Counted from the stretch's first letter, positions 1 through 8,579 are shown. The stretch is DNA of 59,296 bases from Aquimarina algiphila (GCF_007489275.1 NZ_VLNR01000043.1:1-59296); one strand, 5' to 3'. Made by a program: numbers and translations. Notes: generated by a model from the sequence alone, not told the origin.

Positions 1-2
1 AG

Positions 3-129
3 GGATTTAAAAATAGAATCTTATCAAAGATCACAGCAATGACCATTATTCAATATATCAATAGGTTTGAATTCAACAGAAATATAAACAACCTAAAAAT
101 TAATATTAACTAAATGCACAACGGGTTAT
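3..129 (+). repeat. Left arm of 127-bp perfect terminal inverted repeat
   Basis: Positions 3-129 are the exact reverse complement of 59163-59289; I compared them base by base and found no mismatch. The bases just outside the arm differ (position 2 is G where the other copy would give T; after 129 the sequences diverge). Read from the inside of the window outward, both arms begin ATAACCCGTTGTGC and end TTTTTAAATCC. The arm overlaps the last eight codons of the SH3-domain gene. No transposase or integrase lies inside the window next to either arm, so the repeat probably belongs to something that continues beyond the ends, or marks an assembly break. Confidence 0.95.
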
Positions 130-1287
130 GATATTGTAATAATCGAAAAACGGCAAATCATATTTATTAGGATATTTACCATTATAATATACCCATCGCG
201 AAGCGAGGTTTACAAATTCTTCTTCTGTAGTGTTCTTATCAATCGGTGTTCCATTAATAACAAAAACATTTCCTTTCCCCTTAAAACCTATCCAAACTAT
301 TTCTGCCAGATTCTTTTGTTTATCAACAACAAATTCTGCATGATCATAACAATAACTTTGATTTCCACTATAGCAGCAATCATCTTCTCCTTCTATAATT
401 TTTATAGGCTCACCCAATACCTCAAGCATTTCAGAATATGTAACCTCTGTGTAATTTGGAAACTGTATCCCATTAATTTTTATATACGTCTCTTCTGATT
501 TACCTATAGCTTCTAGTTCTTTATAATCCAGTGTCTGGGTTAAACCTTTTGCAATTTGTATTTGTAATTTGGCATACCCTATTTTCTTTTTATCACCGAG
601 TTCTTCTGCTACACTTAAGAATCGTTCTAATGCAGGAACCTTAGATCCTGATGAGTTCCAAGCGAATTCGACCAACCGCTCTGCTATTTTTTTTCTGCCA
701 TTTCTATTTGCAAGAGATATGGTATCAAATTGATGATACAAATTTTCTAATTTTGGCCTTGCCCCCAAGTATTTTTGTTGTATAAATCCTTTATCAACAT
801 TCACCCATGCATTAGGATCGTATGGATAAAAATCTACAGCTGCTACTTCACCCATTGTAAAATATGATACTATTTTAGCATCAGGAGAAGGGAGTTCTCG
901 AATCCTTAATGATGCTACTTGTACAAACAAATGTGGTGAACCATAATGTCCATCATTTTCAATAATTGGTGAGGGAGATAATAAATAATGGTCACTTGCA
1001 TTTAATGCTTTTCTTATGAATGCGCTATCTACAAAACCAATCATACCATTATCAACCTTTACTTTGGTCCATAAGCTTTGTTCTGTAGACAATACTTCTA
1101 CTACTGCTCCTCTGAGCAATACTCCAATTGCTTTTTTATTGGTATCATATGCCGTGTAAAGTTCTGTAGGAGATACGATCCATTGTTTTTGTCCAAACCC
1201 TAAGTAGCCAAATAGAAAAAGTGCAAAGAAAACTATTGTTACTTTTTTACCTTTTTTTTCTATAATAAAAGAATTATTTTCAATCAT
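106..1287 (-). CDS. Secreted SH3-domain (SH3b) protein of unknown role
   Basis: A 393-residue exported protein. An N-terminal hydrophobic segment (about residues 16-33, ending GFGQ) reads as a signal peptide or anchor after a short basic start. Two SH3b-like stretches follow, about residues 36-92 (motifs WTKVKVDNGMIGFVDSAFI) and 118-172 (LRIRELPS, WVNVDKGFI), the pattern used by Bacteroidetes envelope proteins that bind peptidoglycan or protein ligands. The C-terminal half is uncharacterised, with a Cys-rich patch (EDDCCYSGNQSYCYDH, near residue 300) and a domain that may sense or bind a ligand. The last residues (TRCAFS) are encoded inside the 127-bp terminal repeat, so the natural C-terminus may have been altered by whatever inserted there. 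Monocistronic; the gene upstream on the same strand is over 100 bp away. The domain call is fairly firm; the function is unknown. Confidence 0.75.
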   Translation of the reverse strand: MIENNSFIIEKKGKKVTIVFFALFLFGYLGFGQKQWIVSPTELYTAYDTNKKAIGVLLRGAVVEVLSTEQSLWTKVKVDNGMIGFVDSAFIRKALNASDHYLLSPSPIIENDGHYGSPHLFVQVASLRIRELPSPDAKIVSYFTMGEVAAVDFYPYDPNAWVNVDKGFIQQKYLGARPKLENLYHQFDTISLANRNGRKKIAERLVEFAWNSSGSKVPALERFLSVAEELGDKKKIGYAKLQIQIAKGLTQTLDYKELEAIGKSEETYIKINGIQFPNYTEVTYSEMLEVLGEPIKIIEGEDDCCYSGNQSYCYDHAEFVVDKQKNLAEIVWIGFKGKGNVFVINGTPIDKNTTEEEFVNLASRWVYYNGKYPNKYDLPFFDYYNIITRCAFS

Positions 1288-1391
1288 AACATAAAGCTAC
1301 AATTTTTAAATAAGATTATTCTTAGACTTCATCTGTAGACATGGGACTATTTTTTTGAAAAGATATTGAGAATTAGATATTAGGCATGGTT

Positions 1392-1865
1392 TTACAATCC
1401 CTCATATTTTCCGTCTTCATCCACCAAATACACTTCGTCCAAAATCCATTTCGAATCAGTTTTTATATATCTATATTCATAATTATATTCCATAAAATCA
1501 AACTCCCTGTCTTTAAATGTAGTTTTGACAATGGCTACTTCATCATCAATTATTTCTTCCGTAATTTTTTCTTGTTCACCACAATGATCCGCCTCGCTAC
1601 CATAAACAATACCTTGATATTTTTTATCAGGACTACAATATTTTAAAATTAAATCGTGATACGCCTTCTCAATCTTTTCATCAGCACTTTCATCATCACT
1701 ATTACTTAATATATACGCAAGATCATTCCATTCTTTATAATCTACAATAAATTCTTCTGTCAATTGAGTAGGTGATTTTACGTTCATTCCTGAGTTTTCC
1801 TTCGCCTTAGTATCCATACAACTGTAAAATACCAAAGTCAATAGTATTACAATAGCTCTCTTCAT
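1392..1865 (-). CDS. Small lipoprotein with NTF2-like fold (tentative)
   Basis: A 157-residue protein. The N-terminus is a lipoprotein signal with the acylated Cys at residue 16 (FYSC), so it should be anchored in the membrane. The rest is acidic; its C-terminal strand pattern (YRYIKTDSKWILDEVYLVD) resembles NTF2-like / SnoaL-type proteins, including the NTF2-fold immunity group, but no catalytic motif is visible. It lies upstream of the SH3-domain gene on the same strand with a gap of about 100 bp. A short inverted repeat sits just upstream of its start. Function unknown; the fold is a guess from strand pattern. Confidence 0.6.
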   Translation of the reverse strand: MKRAIVILLTLVFYSCMDTKAKENSGMNVKSPTQLTEEFIVDYKEWNDLAYILSNSDDESADEKIEKAYHDLILKYCSPDKKYQGIVYGSEADHCGEQEKITEEIIDDEVAIVKTTFKDREFDFMEYNYEYRYIKTDSKWILDEVYLVDEDGKYEGL

Positions 1866-1874
1866 AAATAAGTA

Positions 1875-1894
1875 TATGCAGCAATACCTGCATA
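1875..1894 (-). promoter_or_regulatory. Short perfect inverted repeat upstream of lipoprotein gene
   Basis: TATGCAG and CTGCATA arms (7 bp) are separated by 6 bases, starting 10 bp upstream of the minus-strand start codon at 1865. It could be an operator or a 5'-leader hairpin. Nothing else supports a role, and an arm this short could arise by chance. Confidence 0.25.
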
Positions 1895-2103
1895 AGAGTA
1901 TTTTATTTCTTTTTCCTTTTTTTCTTATTATCTCACAAATGATCTATATCATTTCTTAAATAAAGAAATACACACCTCTTTTTGATAAAGATCAGATGAC
2001 AAGTATAATTATATCCCAAAACAAATTTAGACCCAAAGTACTATTCACAACACACTGTTTTCAGTGAAATGGCAATAGCTATATTCCATCAACATCAAAA
2101 AAA

Positions 2104-2877
2104 ATGTTATTTATTCAAAATAAAATTACTTTAGCAAACACATACTTTTTATATTGTAGTAAAACTTTTATCATGCTTATATCTGTTTCAGATATCATTA
2201 TTGCTTTACAAGATCCTTTTCTTTTTTGGGGACTGTTATTGGGTTCTAACGTAATTATGTTTTTGGGTACAGTCTTGATAAGTTATTGTTGGTCCTCGTT
2301 CTATCGTCATGAAAAATTACCGCTAACAAAAAAGGACATTAGGTTATCAGTATTTATTATGATAATCAACACAATTGTAGCTGTACCTGGATATATTCTT
2401 TTTACCTATTCGAAGATTGTTTTTAGTGATATCAATTTTATAAGAGATTTCCTATTACTATTCTTTATTGTTGACTTTATGATGTATGTATTTCACTACA
2501 TTTCTCATTATGTTCGACCATTTTCTCTTATACATAAAGAGCATCATGAACATTACAATTTTAATGAGATCAGTTTATATGTAATGCATCCTGCAGAAGC
2601 ACTTCTTTTTGGTTTTATATTAACCATAATTCCTCTGTTTATTACACTTAACTTATATAGTTTCATATTTTTTCTATTTTTTAACTGGATAGCAGGTGTG
2701 ATATCACACTTAAACACCTCTTCTGATCAAAGAATATCATTATTTGGAAATAATATCTTTCATAAAAACCATCATCAATATCCGAAGTATAATTTTGGTT
2801 TTTACACTACTATTTGGGATAAAATTTTCAGAACTTACTATAATACAGAAACAACAAAAACTATGAACAAAAACTAG
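2104..2877 (+). CDS. Membrane fatty acid hydroxylase / sterol desaturase family
   Basis: An integral membrane di-iron oxygenase of the fatty-acid hydroxylase superfamily, which hydroxylates or desaturates lipids in the membrane. Its three histidine clusters are present: HYISH (about residue 139), HKEHHEH (about 152) and HKNHHQY (about 223), set among four or more hydrophobic segments. At 257 residues it is normal for the family. An ATG at 2173 (residue 24) is an equally plausible start, which would remove a weak N-terminal extension; no Shine-Dalgarno sequence decides it. It stands alone between divergent or unrelated lipoprotein genes. The substrate (carotenoid, hydroxy fatty acid or sterol-like lipid) cannot be read from the sequence. 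Confidence 0.85.
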   Translation: MLFIQNKITLANTYFLYCSKTFIMLISVSDIIIALQDPFLFWGLLLGSNVIMFLGTVLISYCWSSFYRHEKLPLTKKDIRLSVFIMIINTIVAVPGYILFTYSKIVFSDINFIRDFLLLFFIVDFMMYVFHYISHYVRPFSLIHKEHHEHYNFNEISLYVMHPAEALLFGFILTIIPLFITLNLYSFIFFLFFNWIAGVISHLNTSSDQRISLFGNNIFHKNHHQYPKYNFGFYTTIWDKIFRTYYNTETTKTMNKN

Positions 2878-3047
2878 AATTCAATACTTAAAAACAACTA
2901 TCTAAAGACAAACTGTATAAATTATGTTCAAACCTAATTCTTGCATTTTTTTTCACAAACATTAATTCAATTTTTTAAGACTATTTCTAGAATAAAAGTA
3001 TCTTGTTACCATAACCACAATTATAGGCTATAAAATAAATTCACATA

Positions 3048-3608
3048 ATGATCTACAAAACCTACATCATATCGTCAATTATTATTTCCATTTTTTTGAT
3101 TTCCTGCAAGTCTAATGATAAAAACCAAGTTGATTCGAATACTGAGAATGTAACAAAGAAACCTCCTTCTCTAACAGAACAAGATAATAATGCAGTATTA
3201 CAAGAAAATGAGGATACCAACACAGCATCAACAAAAGATGAAACAGGCAACGGCATAATGCATCATTTTATATGCTATACTAGTGACGATAATCCAGACC
3301 TTGCCATTTCTATTAGCTTTGATGAAAATGCTAATGCATTACAAGTACAATATAAAGGGCAAAAAGAATCTATGACTTTGTCCTATATAAAAGAAGATTT
3401 TGATAAAGGCGGAGCTTATCCCACTACAAGAACATATTATACCGAATTATATAATGGAAAAGAAAATGGTGTTTATAAATTAACCCATGCAGGTTTATGG
3501 GACTACGCTGAATACACCCGAAATAAAGACGGTAAAAAATTTAATTTCACTATTAATCATGAGCTATCCATACAAAATGATGATTATCGAACTTCACCGT
3601 GCTTTTAA
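3048..3608 (+). CDS. Hypothetical lipoprotein
   Basis: A 186-residue protein with a lipoprotein signal (SIFLISC, acylated Cys at residue 20). A low-complexity acidic linker rich in Asn, Glu and Thr (residues 22-65) follows, then a compact C-terminal domain of about 115 residues with alternating strands and a lone Cys near the end (TSPCF). I do not recognise the domain. It is followed 72 bp downstream by the GH16 gene on the same strand and may be cotranscribed with it, but nothing in the protein suggests a carbohydrate role. Confidence 0.6.
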   Translation: MIYKTYIISSIIISIFLISCKSNDKNQVDSNTENVTKKPPSLTEQDNNAVLQENEDTNTASTKDETGNGIMHHFICYTSDDNPDLAISISFDENANALQVQYKGQKESMTLSYIKEDFDKGGAYPTTRTYYTELYNGKENGVYKLTHAGLWDYAEYTRNKDGKKFNFTINHELSIQNDDYRTSPCF

Positions 3609-3680
3609 AGCTCACCGATAAAAACTGAATAATTGCTTGCTATCAATTCGTAAAAATTACATTACTATTTATACATCTAG

Positions 3681-4520
3681 ATGAAAAAAATAATAACTTG
3701 CCTCGTGACTGTACTCTTTTTTTTAACCAATAGCAGAGCGCAAGACTGGAAAACAACTCCAATTCCCGAAGATGTGAAGAATGCTCATCTGTGGATATTA
3801 GACACTCAACATTCTGATGATTTTAATTATGAAGGAAAGAATGCTCAATTTTACAAAATCTGGAAAGACAGTTATGTTAATGATTGGAAAGGCCCTGGCT
3901 TGACTTATTTTTCTTCTGATCATAGTGTAATCAAGAATGGAAATCTAGAAATAATGGCTGAAAGAAAAGACCCTGGCAACGTGTATTGCGGAGTTATAAG
4001 TGCTAAAACTCCAATAATTTATCCTATTTTCACAGAAGTTCGTATGAAGATTAGCGGCCTTAAACTTTCTTCTAACTTTTGGTACATTAGTAAAGATCAG
4101 GTAAATGAAATTGATATTAATGAAACTTATGGCGCCGAACCTAAAGGAGGTAAAACCATGGGGACAAATTATCATATTTTTCAACGAGAACCTTTTAAAG
4201 ATCTTTCTAAAGAGCCAAAACATTTTGAAGCAGAAGGAGGACCTATGTTAAAAGATGATTACCATCGTTTTGGTTGTTACTGGAAAGACCCATTTACCTT
4301 TTATTTTTATCTTGACGGTAAATTAGTTCGTGAAATGAACATCAAGGATCCTCGTACACCAAGTGTTGGTTTTAATCAATCCCTGCTTATGATTTTAGAT
4401 ACCGAAGATCACCAATGGCGCTCTGACAAAGGTATTATAGCTACAGATGAGGAATTAAAAAACCCTTCACAAAATACAATGTATGTAGATTGGGTACGAG
4501 TATATATCCCTAAAAAATAG
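3681..4520 (+). CDS. Secreted GH16 beta-agarase / porphyranase-like hydrolase
   Basis: An endo-acting glycoside hydrolase of family 16, expected to cleave beta-linkages in agar-type galactans. A signal peptide (residues 1-20, ending SRAQ) leads to one beta-jelly-roll catalytic domain with no carbohydrate-binding module. The family signature is clear: E143-I-D145-I-N-E148, the ExDxxE form with nucleophile and acid/base on one strand. The motifs WKGPGLTYFSSDHS and the closing WVRVYIPKK match the marine agarase branch. At 279 residues it is a minimal enzyme. The window also holds alpha- and beta-galactosidases, which fits a diet of red-algal galactans, although these are 40 kb away. Agarase versus porphyranase or carrageenase cannot be settled by eye. 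Confidence 0.85.
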   Translation: MKKIITCLVTVLFFLTNSRAQDWKTTPIPEDVKNAHLWILDTQHSDDFNYEGKNAQFYKIWKDSYVNDWKGPGLTYFSSDHSVIKNGNLEIMAERKDPGNVYCGVISAKTPIIYPIFTEVRMKISGLKLSSNFWYISKDQVNEIDINETYGAEPKGGKTMGTNYHIFQREPFKDLSKEPKHFEAEGGPMLKDDYHRFGCYWKDPFTFYFYLDGKLVREMNIKDPRTPSVGFNQSLLMILDTEDHQWRSDKGIIATDEELKNPSQNTMYVDWVRVYIPKK

Positions 4521-4537
4521 CTCCTTGAAAAACTCTA

Positions 4538-4942
4538 TTATTGAAATACAAGTACAGCTTTTCCATCAACACATTCAACATCTATTGGGGTTGCTGGAAC
4601 AAAACAATCAGACACTATCCCCCATTTTTTATTAAATGCTTTCATTGCCGTCTTATGTGTTTCAACCTTCTTTAAAAAATCATCAGTATCTATAGTAAGA
4701 GGGTAGGCTATAAATCCAGACGGGCCACCACAAGCTTTACTTCCTATTGAGGTAAAAGACCAATCATCTGGATTTGTACAGTCAACACTTTCTGCTATTT
4801 TAGTAATTTCTTCAAGCATTGTTTTTAAGTTAGTATTATCCTGCTCCTGAGACAATGATGAATCATCATCATTACCGCATCCGACTAAAATTGTTAAAAA
4901 CAATATTATTAAAACCTGTATGCCTTTTCCCTTTGATTTCAT
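4538..4942 (-). CDS. Hypothetical Cys-containing lipoprotein
   Basis: A 134-residue lipoprotein with signal and lipobox (TILVGC, Cys at 22) followed by an Asn/Asp-rich tether. The mature part has four Cys in a pattern suggesting two disulfides (VDCTNPDD, SKACGGPSG, SDCFVPATP, VECVDGKA). This resembles a group of small Bacteroidetes lipoproteins of unknown function with a conserved CTNPDDW segment. It is convergent with the GH16 gene, with 17 bp between stops. Confidence 0.6.
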   Translation of the reverse strand: MKSKGKGIQVLIILFLTILVGCGNDDDSSLSQEQDNTNLKTMLEEITKIAESVDCTNPDDWSFTSIGSKACGGPSGFIAYPLTIDTDDFLKKVETHKTAMKAFNKKWGIVSDCFVPATPIDVECVDGKAVLVFQ

Positions 4943-5155
4943 GATTGAAGTTTATTTTTGAATAAGATGAAAAAACAAATAAAAGGTTGCGCATTGGCAC
5001 ACAAACTTAAGCATCGAAAAAACAATTTAGGTTCGATTTCAAATCAATTTGTATAAAGCTAAAAGAATTACTATAAGACATTTTTAACAAAACTACTTAC
5101 AACAAAATCTATATATAATACGTTAAATGTTCACACACATCATGCTCTAGAATTA

Positions 5156-5713
5156 ATGAATATATTACCTAAATACGGGTTGTTACAATTTAGAAACGCT
5201 GCAAGGATATATAGTAAACCTATCATTGAAAGCCTGAAACTTTTTAAAGAAGAAACAAAGTTTTTAAAAGTCTCTCTATTTTTTTCTCACAAGCATGATG
5301 AACTAGAAGAACTAGATAGTGCAATTAATTTTTTAAAAGGATTTGGAGTACTCATTTATGCCGATCATATTACCGAGGAAGAAAATGAAGAAGATAACGA
5401 CGATATCCATGCCAAGCGTATACAACAAGAAACAGAAGAAAAAATAAAACAGAATACAAAATTTATTTTTCTGGCAACCGAAAATGCAATCAACTCAAAA
5501 CGTTGTAAATGGGAATTACGGTATGCTAATACTCAAAAAAAACTAGATCAGATTGCTATCTTACCTATAAGAGAGGATTTTACTGACTATGGCGGTGAAG
5601 AATATCTACAGAAATATCCATATATTCAAAAAAGTGATACCGATCCAGATGGATATGATGTAAAATACCCAAACGGAGATGCTATTCCCTTAGGAATATG
5701 GCTGGCATCATAA
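5156..5713 (+). CDS. Orphan TIR-domain protein (candidate NAD+-cleaving enzyme)
   Basis: A 185-residue cytoplasmic protein made almost entirely of a TIR domain (about residues 38-160) after a short basic N-terminus. Characteristic blocks are LFFSHKHDE (strand A and box 1), a helix then GFGVLIYADH (strand B), IKQNTKFIFLATENAINSKRCKWELRYA, and IAILPI (strand D). Glu120 in the CKWEL segment sits where the catalytic glutamate of NAD-consuming TIR domains lies. No effector partner (SIR2, SLOG/ThsA, transmembrane or caspase gene) and no second domain is next to it, so it is not an obvious Thoeris or CBASS locus. An acidic insert (EEENEEDNDD) follows strand B. TIR family is fairly certain; enzymatic activity and a defence role are inference. 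Confidence 0.8.
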   Translation: MNILPKYGLLQFRNAARIYSKPIIESLKLFKEETKFLKVSLFFSHKHDELEELDSAINFLKGFGVLIYADHITEEENEEDNDDIHAKRIQQETEEKIKQNTKFIFLATENAINSKRCKWELRYANTQKKLDQIAILPIREDFTDYGGEEYLQKYPYIQKSDTDPDGYDVKYPNGDAIPLGIWLAS

Positions 5714-6020
5714 TTTCAAAACCTCATATAAAATACTTTAACCAATTTTATTTGTCCTATCAACCTTATTAGACAAATTTATCCTTATATATAGTTTTTA
5801 CTCTTCATCCAAAAAAGATTCAATAAAAAAGTAGGGTATTCTATTTCTCATTTGTTTTTATACATAGAATCATTTGGAAATATTTTCTAATGTGAAGCAA
5901 CCTTTTGGTTTTTAATTTGTCATTTATTTCTACAATACATTAGAATTAGATACTAACATTGATTCGATATTTTTTGATGTGATCAATGAGACAAAACTTA
6001 AAAAATTAATTTTTACACAT
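5714..6020. other. 307-bp gap between TIR and envelope operon
   Basis: No coding region is supported. A weak inverted pair, ATTTGTC at 5750 and GACAAAT at 5772, follows the TIR gene and could act as a hairpin; it has no T-run. An upstream in-frame ATG for the next gene exists at 5979 but gives a basic non-signal extension, so the gene is placed at 6021. Confidence 0.4.
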
Positions 6021-6401
6021 ATGAAAAAGGAATATTTAATACTCGTTTTAATCATGTTAGGCTTTATGAGTCATGCACAAGCAATAGCACCACTTGTAAC
6101 AGGTCAAAATCCTAATTACAAAATAGCTATGAATAAAGTGATAAACAATAATCATAAATACACATTACAGCAGGGAACGACTGTACAACAAACATATAAA
6201 GCCATTGACCCCTTGGAGGAAAAAAGAGAATTACGTTCGAGAAAAAAGCAACATCGATCACAACGAGCATATTGGAGACACCAAAGAAAGTTAAAACGTA
6301 TTGAGAACACTCAATATTATGATTATGGGTATTATGATAGATCTTACTACAGAAATACTTGGTTATCATTAGGACTTTGGGGAGCATGTACTGTGTGGTA
6401 A
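6021..6401 (+). CDS. Small exported Arg/Tyr-rich protein
   Basis: A 126-residue protein starting at the ATG at 6021, chosen because it begins directly with a signal peptide (MKKEYLILVLIMLGFMSHAQA). The mature part has a strongly basic middle (RKKQHRSQRAYWRHQRKLKR) and a Tyr-rich stretch (YYDYGYYDRSYYR) before a short hydrophobic C-terminus. It opens an apparent three-gene operon with the LpoB-like and COG3014 genes, 48 bp upstream of the former. In gamma-proteobacteria a small lipoprotein gene of another family (COG3018/YcfL) often accompanies LpoB and COG3014; this protein may fill that slot but is not recognisably homologous. Function unknown. Confidence 0.6.
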   Translation: MKKEYLILVLIMLGFMSHAQAIAPLVTGQNPNYKIAMNKVINNNHKYTLQQGTTVQQTYKAIDPLEEKRELRSRKKQHRSQRAYWRHQRKLKRIENTQYYDYGYYDRSYYRNTWLSLGLWGACTVW

Positions 6402-6449
6402 TCTTATAACAAAAAATAAAATTTAGAATACATATAATAACATCATAAA

Positions 6450-7034
6450 ATGAAAAAAACAACAATAGCAATAGTTGCAATAATGTCAATATTTTTAACC
6501 TTTTCATGTGCAAGAAAGATTACGCGAGTAGCTCCTGACACACAAATTGATATTAGTGGTAGATGGAATGATACAGATTCTCGTTATGCGGCAGAAGAAC
6601 TAACCGACGAGGCAATTACATCAAATTGGATAACAGATCATATTCAGAAAAAAGGTAAAAAGCCTGTAGTCATCGTTGGTTTGGTGCGCAACAAATCCCA
6701 CGAACATATAGAAAGTGAAACTTTTATTAAGGATATGGAAAAAGCATTCATTAAGCAACAAAAAGTTAGCATTGTACAAGGTGGTAAAATGCGTGAAGAA
6801 TTGAGAGCAGAACGTGCTGAACAACAAAACAATTCATCTTTATCTACAGTCAAAAAATTTGGATTAGAGATGGGAGCAGATTATATGCTACAGGGTAATA
6901 TCAATTCTATAGTAGACGCACATAAAAATCAAAAAGTTGTGTATTATCAGATTGATCTTGAACTCACAAATCTTGAAACTAACGAGAAAGTATGGATAGG
7001 AGATAAAAAAATAAAAAAATTCGTTAAAAACTGA
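6450..7034 (+). CDS. LpoB-like penicillin-binding protein activator
   Basis: A 194-residue exported lipoprotein related to COG3417 / LpoB, the outer-membrane lipoprotein that activates the peptidoglycan synthase PBP1B in enterobacteria. A signal with Cys at 20 (FLTFSC) is followed by an early ISGRWNDTDSR motif, the conserved helix IKDMEKAFI, and the sequence GADYMLQGNINSI typical of the domain. It sits in a trio with a basic small protein and a COG3014 TPR-like lipoprotein, the same grouping as in other phyla. Activation of a PBP in this organism is inferred, since Bacteroidetes PBPs differ from E. coli. Confidence 0.8.
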   Translation: MKKTTIAIVAIMSIFLTFSCARKITRVAPDTQIDISGRWNDTDSRYAAEELTDEAITSNWITDHIQKKGKKPVVIVGLVRNKSHEHIESETFIKDMEKAFIKQQKVSIVQGGKMREELRAERAEQQNNSSLSTVKKFGLEMGADYMLQGNINSIVDAHKNQKVVYYQIDLELTNLETNEKVWIGDKKIKKFVKN

Positions 7035-7063
7035 TAATTTCTCATCTCTGAATCAAAAAAAGT

Positions 7064-7089
7064 AACAAGCTTTCCCAGGAAAGCTTGTT
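7064..7089 (+). promoter_or_regulatory. Strong 12-bp hairpin between LpoB-like and COG3014 genes
   Basis: AACAAGCTTTCC and GGAAAGCTTGTT form a perfect 12-bp stem around a 2-base turn, 30 bp after the LpoB-like stop and 12 bp before the next start (ATG at 7101). Only TTTGAC follows, with no long T-run, so complete termination is unlikely; partial attenuation or a processing/stability hairpin setting the ratio of the two proteins is more plausible. Confidence 0.55.
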
Positions 7090-7100
7090 TGACAATTGCC

Positions 7101-8519
7101 ATGATCAATATAAAAAAGACCTTACGTATAACAATTCTATGTGCTCTTCTAATAGCATTTTGCAATTGTGGAAGCTATCATGCCAAGAGTATGCTTTTTC
7201 AAGCAAAAGTGCAACAGGGAGATATGCAAGGTGCACTATCTATTATTGATAATAATAAATTTTTGGCAAAGCCCAGGAATCAACTCTTATATCTATTCGA
7301 AAAAGGAAAATTAGCTTATTTGGCTGGTGACTATGAACTAAGCAATGAATTATTTAATAAAGCTGATCTAATTATAGAATCTAATAAAAAAGCTATTGGC
7401 AACCAATTATTAGGGGTGGTTCTAAATCCTGAAAAAGAAACCTATACAGGAGAAGACTCAGAAAAAGTAGCTATTCACTATTACAAAGCATTAAACTATA
7501 CTTTTTTGGGCAAGTATGATGATGCTCTCGTAGAAGCCAAACGGGTTAGACTACAACTACAAAAATTAAATGACAAATATCCTTCTGGAAAGAAAAATCG
7601 TTACAAAGACGATGCTTTTTCTCATATAGTACAAGGTTTACTATATGAAGCGTCTGGAGATATAAATAATGCATTTATCGCGTATCGTAACGCTGTTGAT
7701 TTATATCTGGAAAATGAAGGGATCTATATTGGAGTGCATATTCCTGATCAACTTGGCAAAGATTTACTAAGAACAGCAAATGCCATGGGGTTTATGGATC
7801 AGGTAAAACATTATGAGCAATTATTAGGTATTACATTTGTTCCTCAAAAAATTCCTGAAGGAGGAGAAGCAATACTATTTTGGGAAAATGGGCTTTCACC
7901 TTATAAAGAAGAAACCTACTATACATTTACAATTTTACCAGGTAATGATATTGGTTTTTTAACCATTATAAATAAAGATCTTTCTTTAAACCTACCTCTA
8001 CCCATACCTACTGGAGGAGACAATCATGCTGATTTTTCTGATTTAGACATATTTAATATTGCCTACCCTAAGTATGTAAGTCAACCCTCTTTATACCACA
8101 GTGCAGAAGTTTATATTGACAGTACTTCTTATCAATTTCAACTAGCTCAGAATTATGAAGAAATTGCTTTTAAAACATTACGAGACCGAACATTACGGGA
8201 GATAGGAAAAACCGCTTTACGACTAGGAACAAAGAAAGTTTCTGAATATATTGTAAAAAATCAAAACAAAGATTTAGGTGCGTTATTAGGTATATTTAAT
8301 GCCTTTACAGAAAGTGCCGATACGCGTAATTGGCAAAGTTTACCAAACAAGGTATTTTACACACGGGTCCCTTTAAAAAAGGGAGAAAACATTTTGAGTA
8401 TTCAACTAAACTCAAATCACGAAAACCTTAATTTTAGAAAAATTAAAATTAAGGGAACAGGAGGAATTCAATTTCAAAGTATTGCTACTCCAGAGGTTAT
8501 TTCTGCTCTACTTCGTTAA
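7101..8519 (+). CDS. COG3014-family envelope lipoprotein with TPR-like repeats
   Basis: A 472-residue exported protein; the ATG at 7101 is preferred over a TTG at 7089 because it starts the signal sequence cleanly and lies outside the hairpin. The signal ends in a Cys-rich box (LIAFCNCGS). About residues 50-230 are helical repeats of TPR/Sel1 type (KLAYLAGDYELSNELFNKA, YYKALNYTFLGKYDDALVEAKRV, IVQGLLYEASGDINNAFIAYRNA). The C-terminal half is beta-rich. The family is encoded beside LpoB-like proteins in several phyla, so a scaffold role in envelope assembly is likely, but its biochemical activity is unknown. It is the last gene of the trio and is followed by a bidirectional hairpin. Confidence 0.75.
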   Translation: MINIKKTLRITILCALLIAFCNCGSYHAKSMLFQAKVQQGDMQGALSIIDNNKFLAKPRNQLLYLFEKGKLAYLAGDYELSNELFNKADLIIESNKKAIGNQLLGVVLNPEKETYTGEDSEKVAIHYYKALNYTFLGKYDDALVEAKRVRLQLQKLNDKYPSGKKNRYKDDAFSHIVQGLLYEASGDINNAFIAYRNAVDLYLENEGIYIGVHIPDQLGKDLLRTANAMGFMDQVKHYEQLLGITFVPQKIPEGGEAILFWENGLSPYKEETYYTFTILPGNDIGFLTIINKDLSLNLPLPIPTGGDNHADFSDLDIFNIAYPKYVSQPSLYHSAEVYIDSTSYQFQLAQNYEEIAFKTLRDRTLREIGKTALRLGTKKVSEYIVKNQNKDLGALLGIFNAFTESADTRNWQSLPNKVFYTRVPLKKGENILSIQLNSNHENLNFRKIKIKGTGGIQFQSIATPEVISALLR

Positions 8520-8542
8520 GTACTCTAAACACATCACACCAA

Positions 8543-8578
8543 AGATTAGTATAGAGGTTTTATACCTGTACTAATTTC
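8543..8578. terminator. Bidirectional hairpin between COG3014 gene and hemL
   Basis: ATTAGTA and TACTAAT arms with an inner AGGT/ACCT pair, flanked by AAAG on one side and TTTCTT on the other, lie in the 60-bp gap between convergent genes. It fits a shared terminator for both strands. Confidence 0.5.
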
Positions 8579-8579
8579 T

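Noticed and set aside
5156..5713. Thoeris or CBASS defence locus
   Set aside because: TIR is present, but no ThsA, SIR2, cyclase or transmembrane partner is adjacent, so only an orphan TIR can be claimed.
7064..7089. Rho-independent terminator
   Set aside because: The stem is excellent, but only TTTGAC follows and the next gene starts 12 bp on; listed instead as a hairpin of uncertain role.
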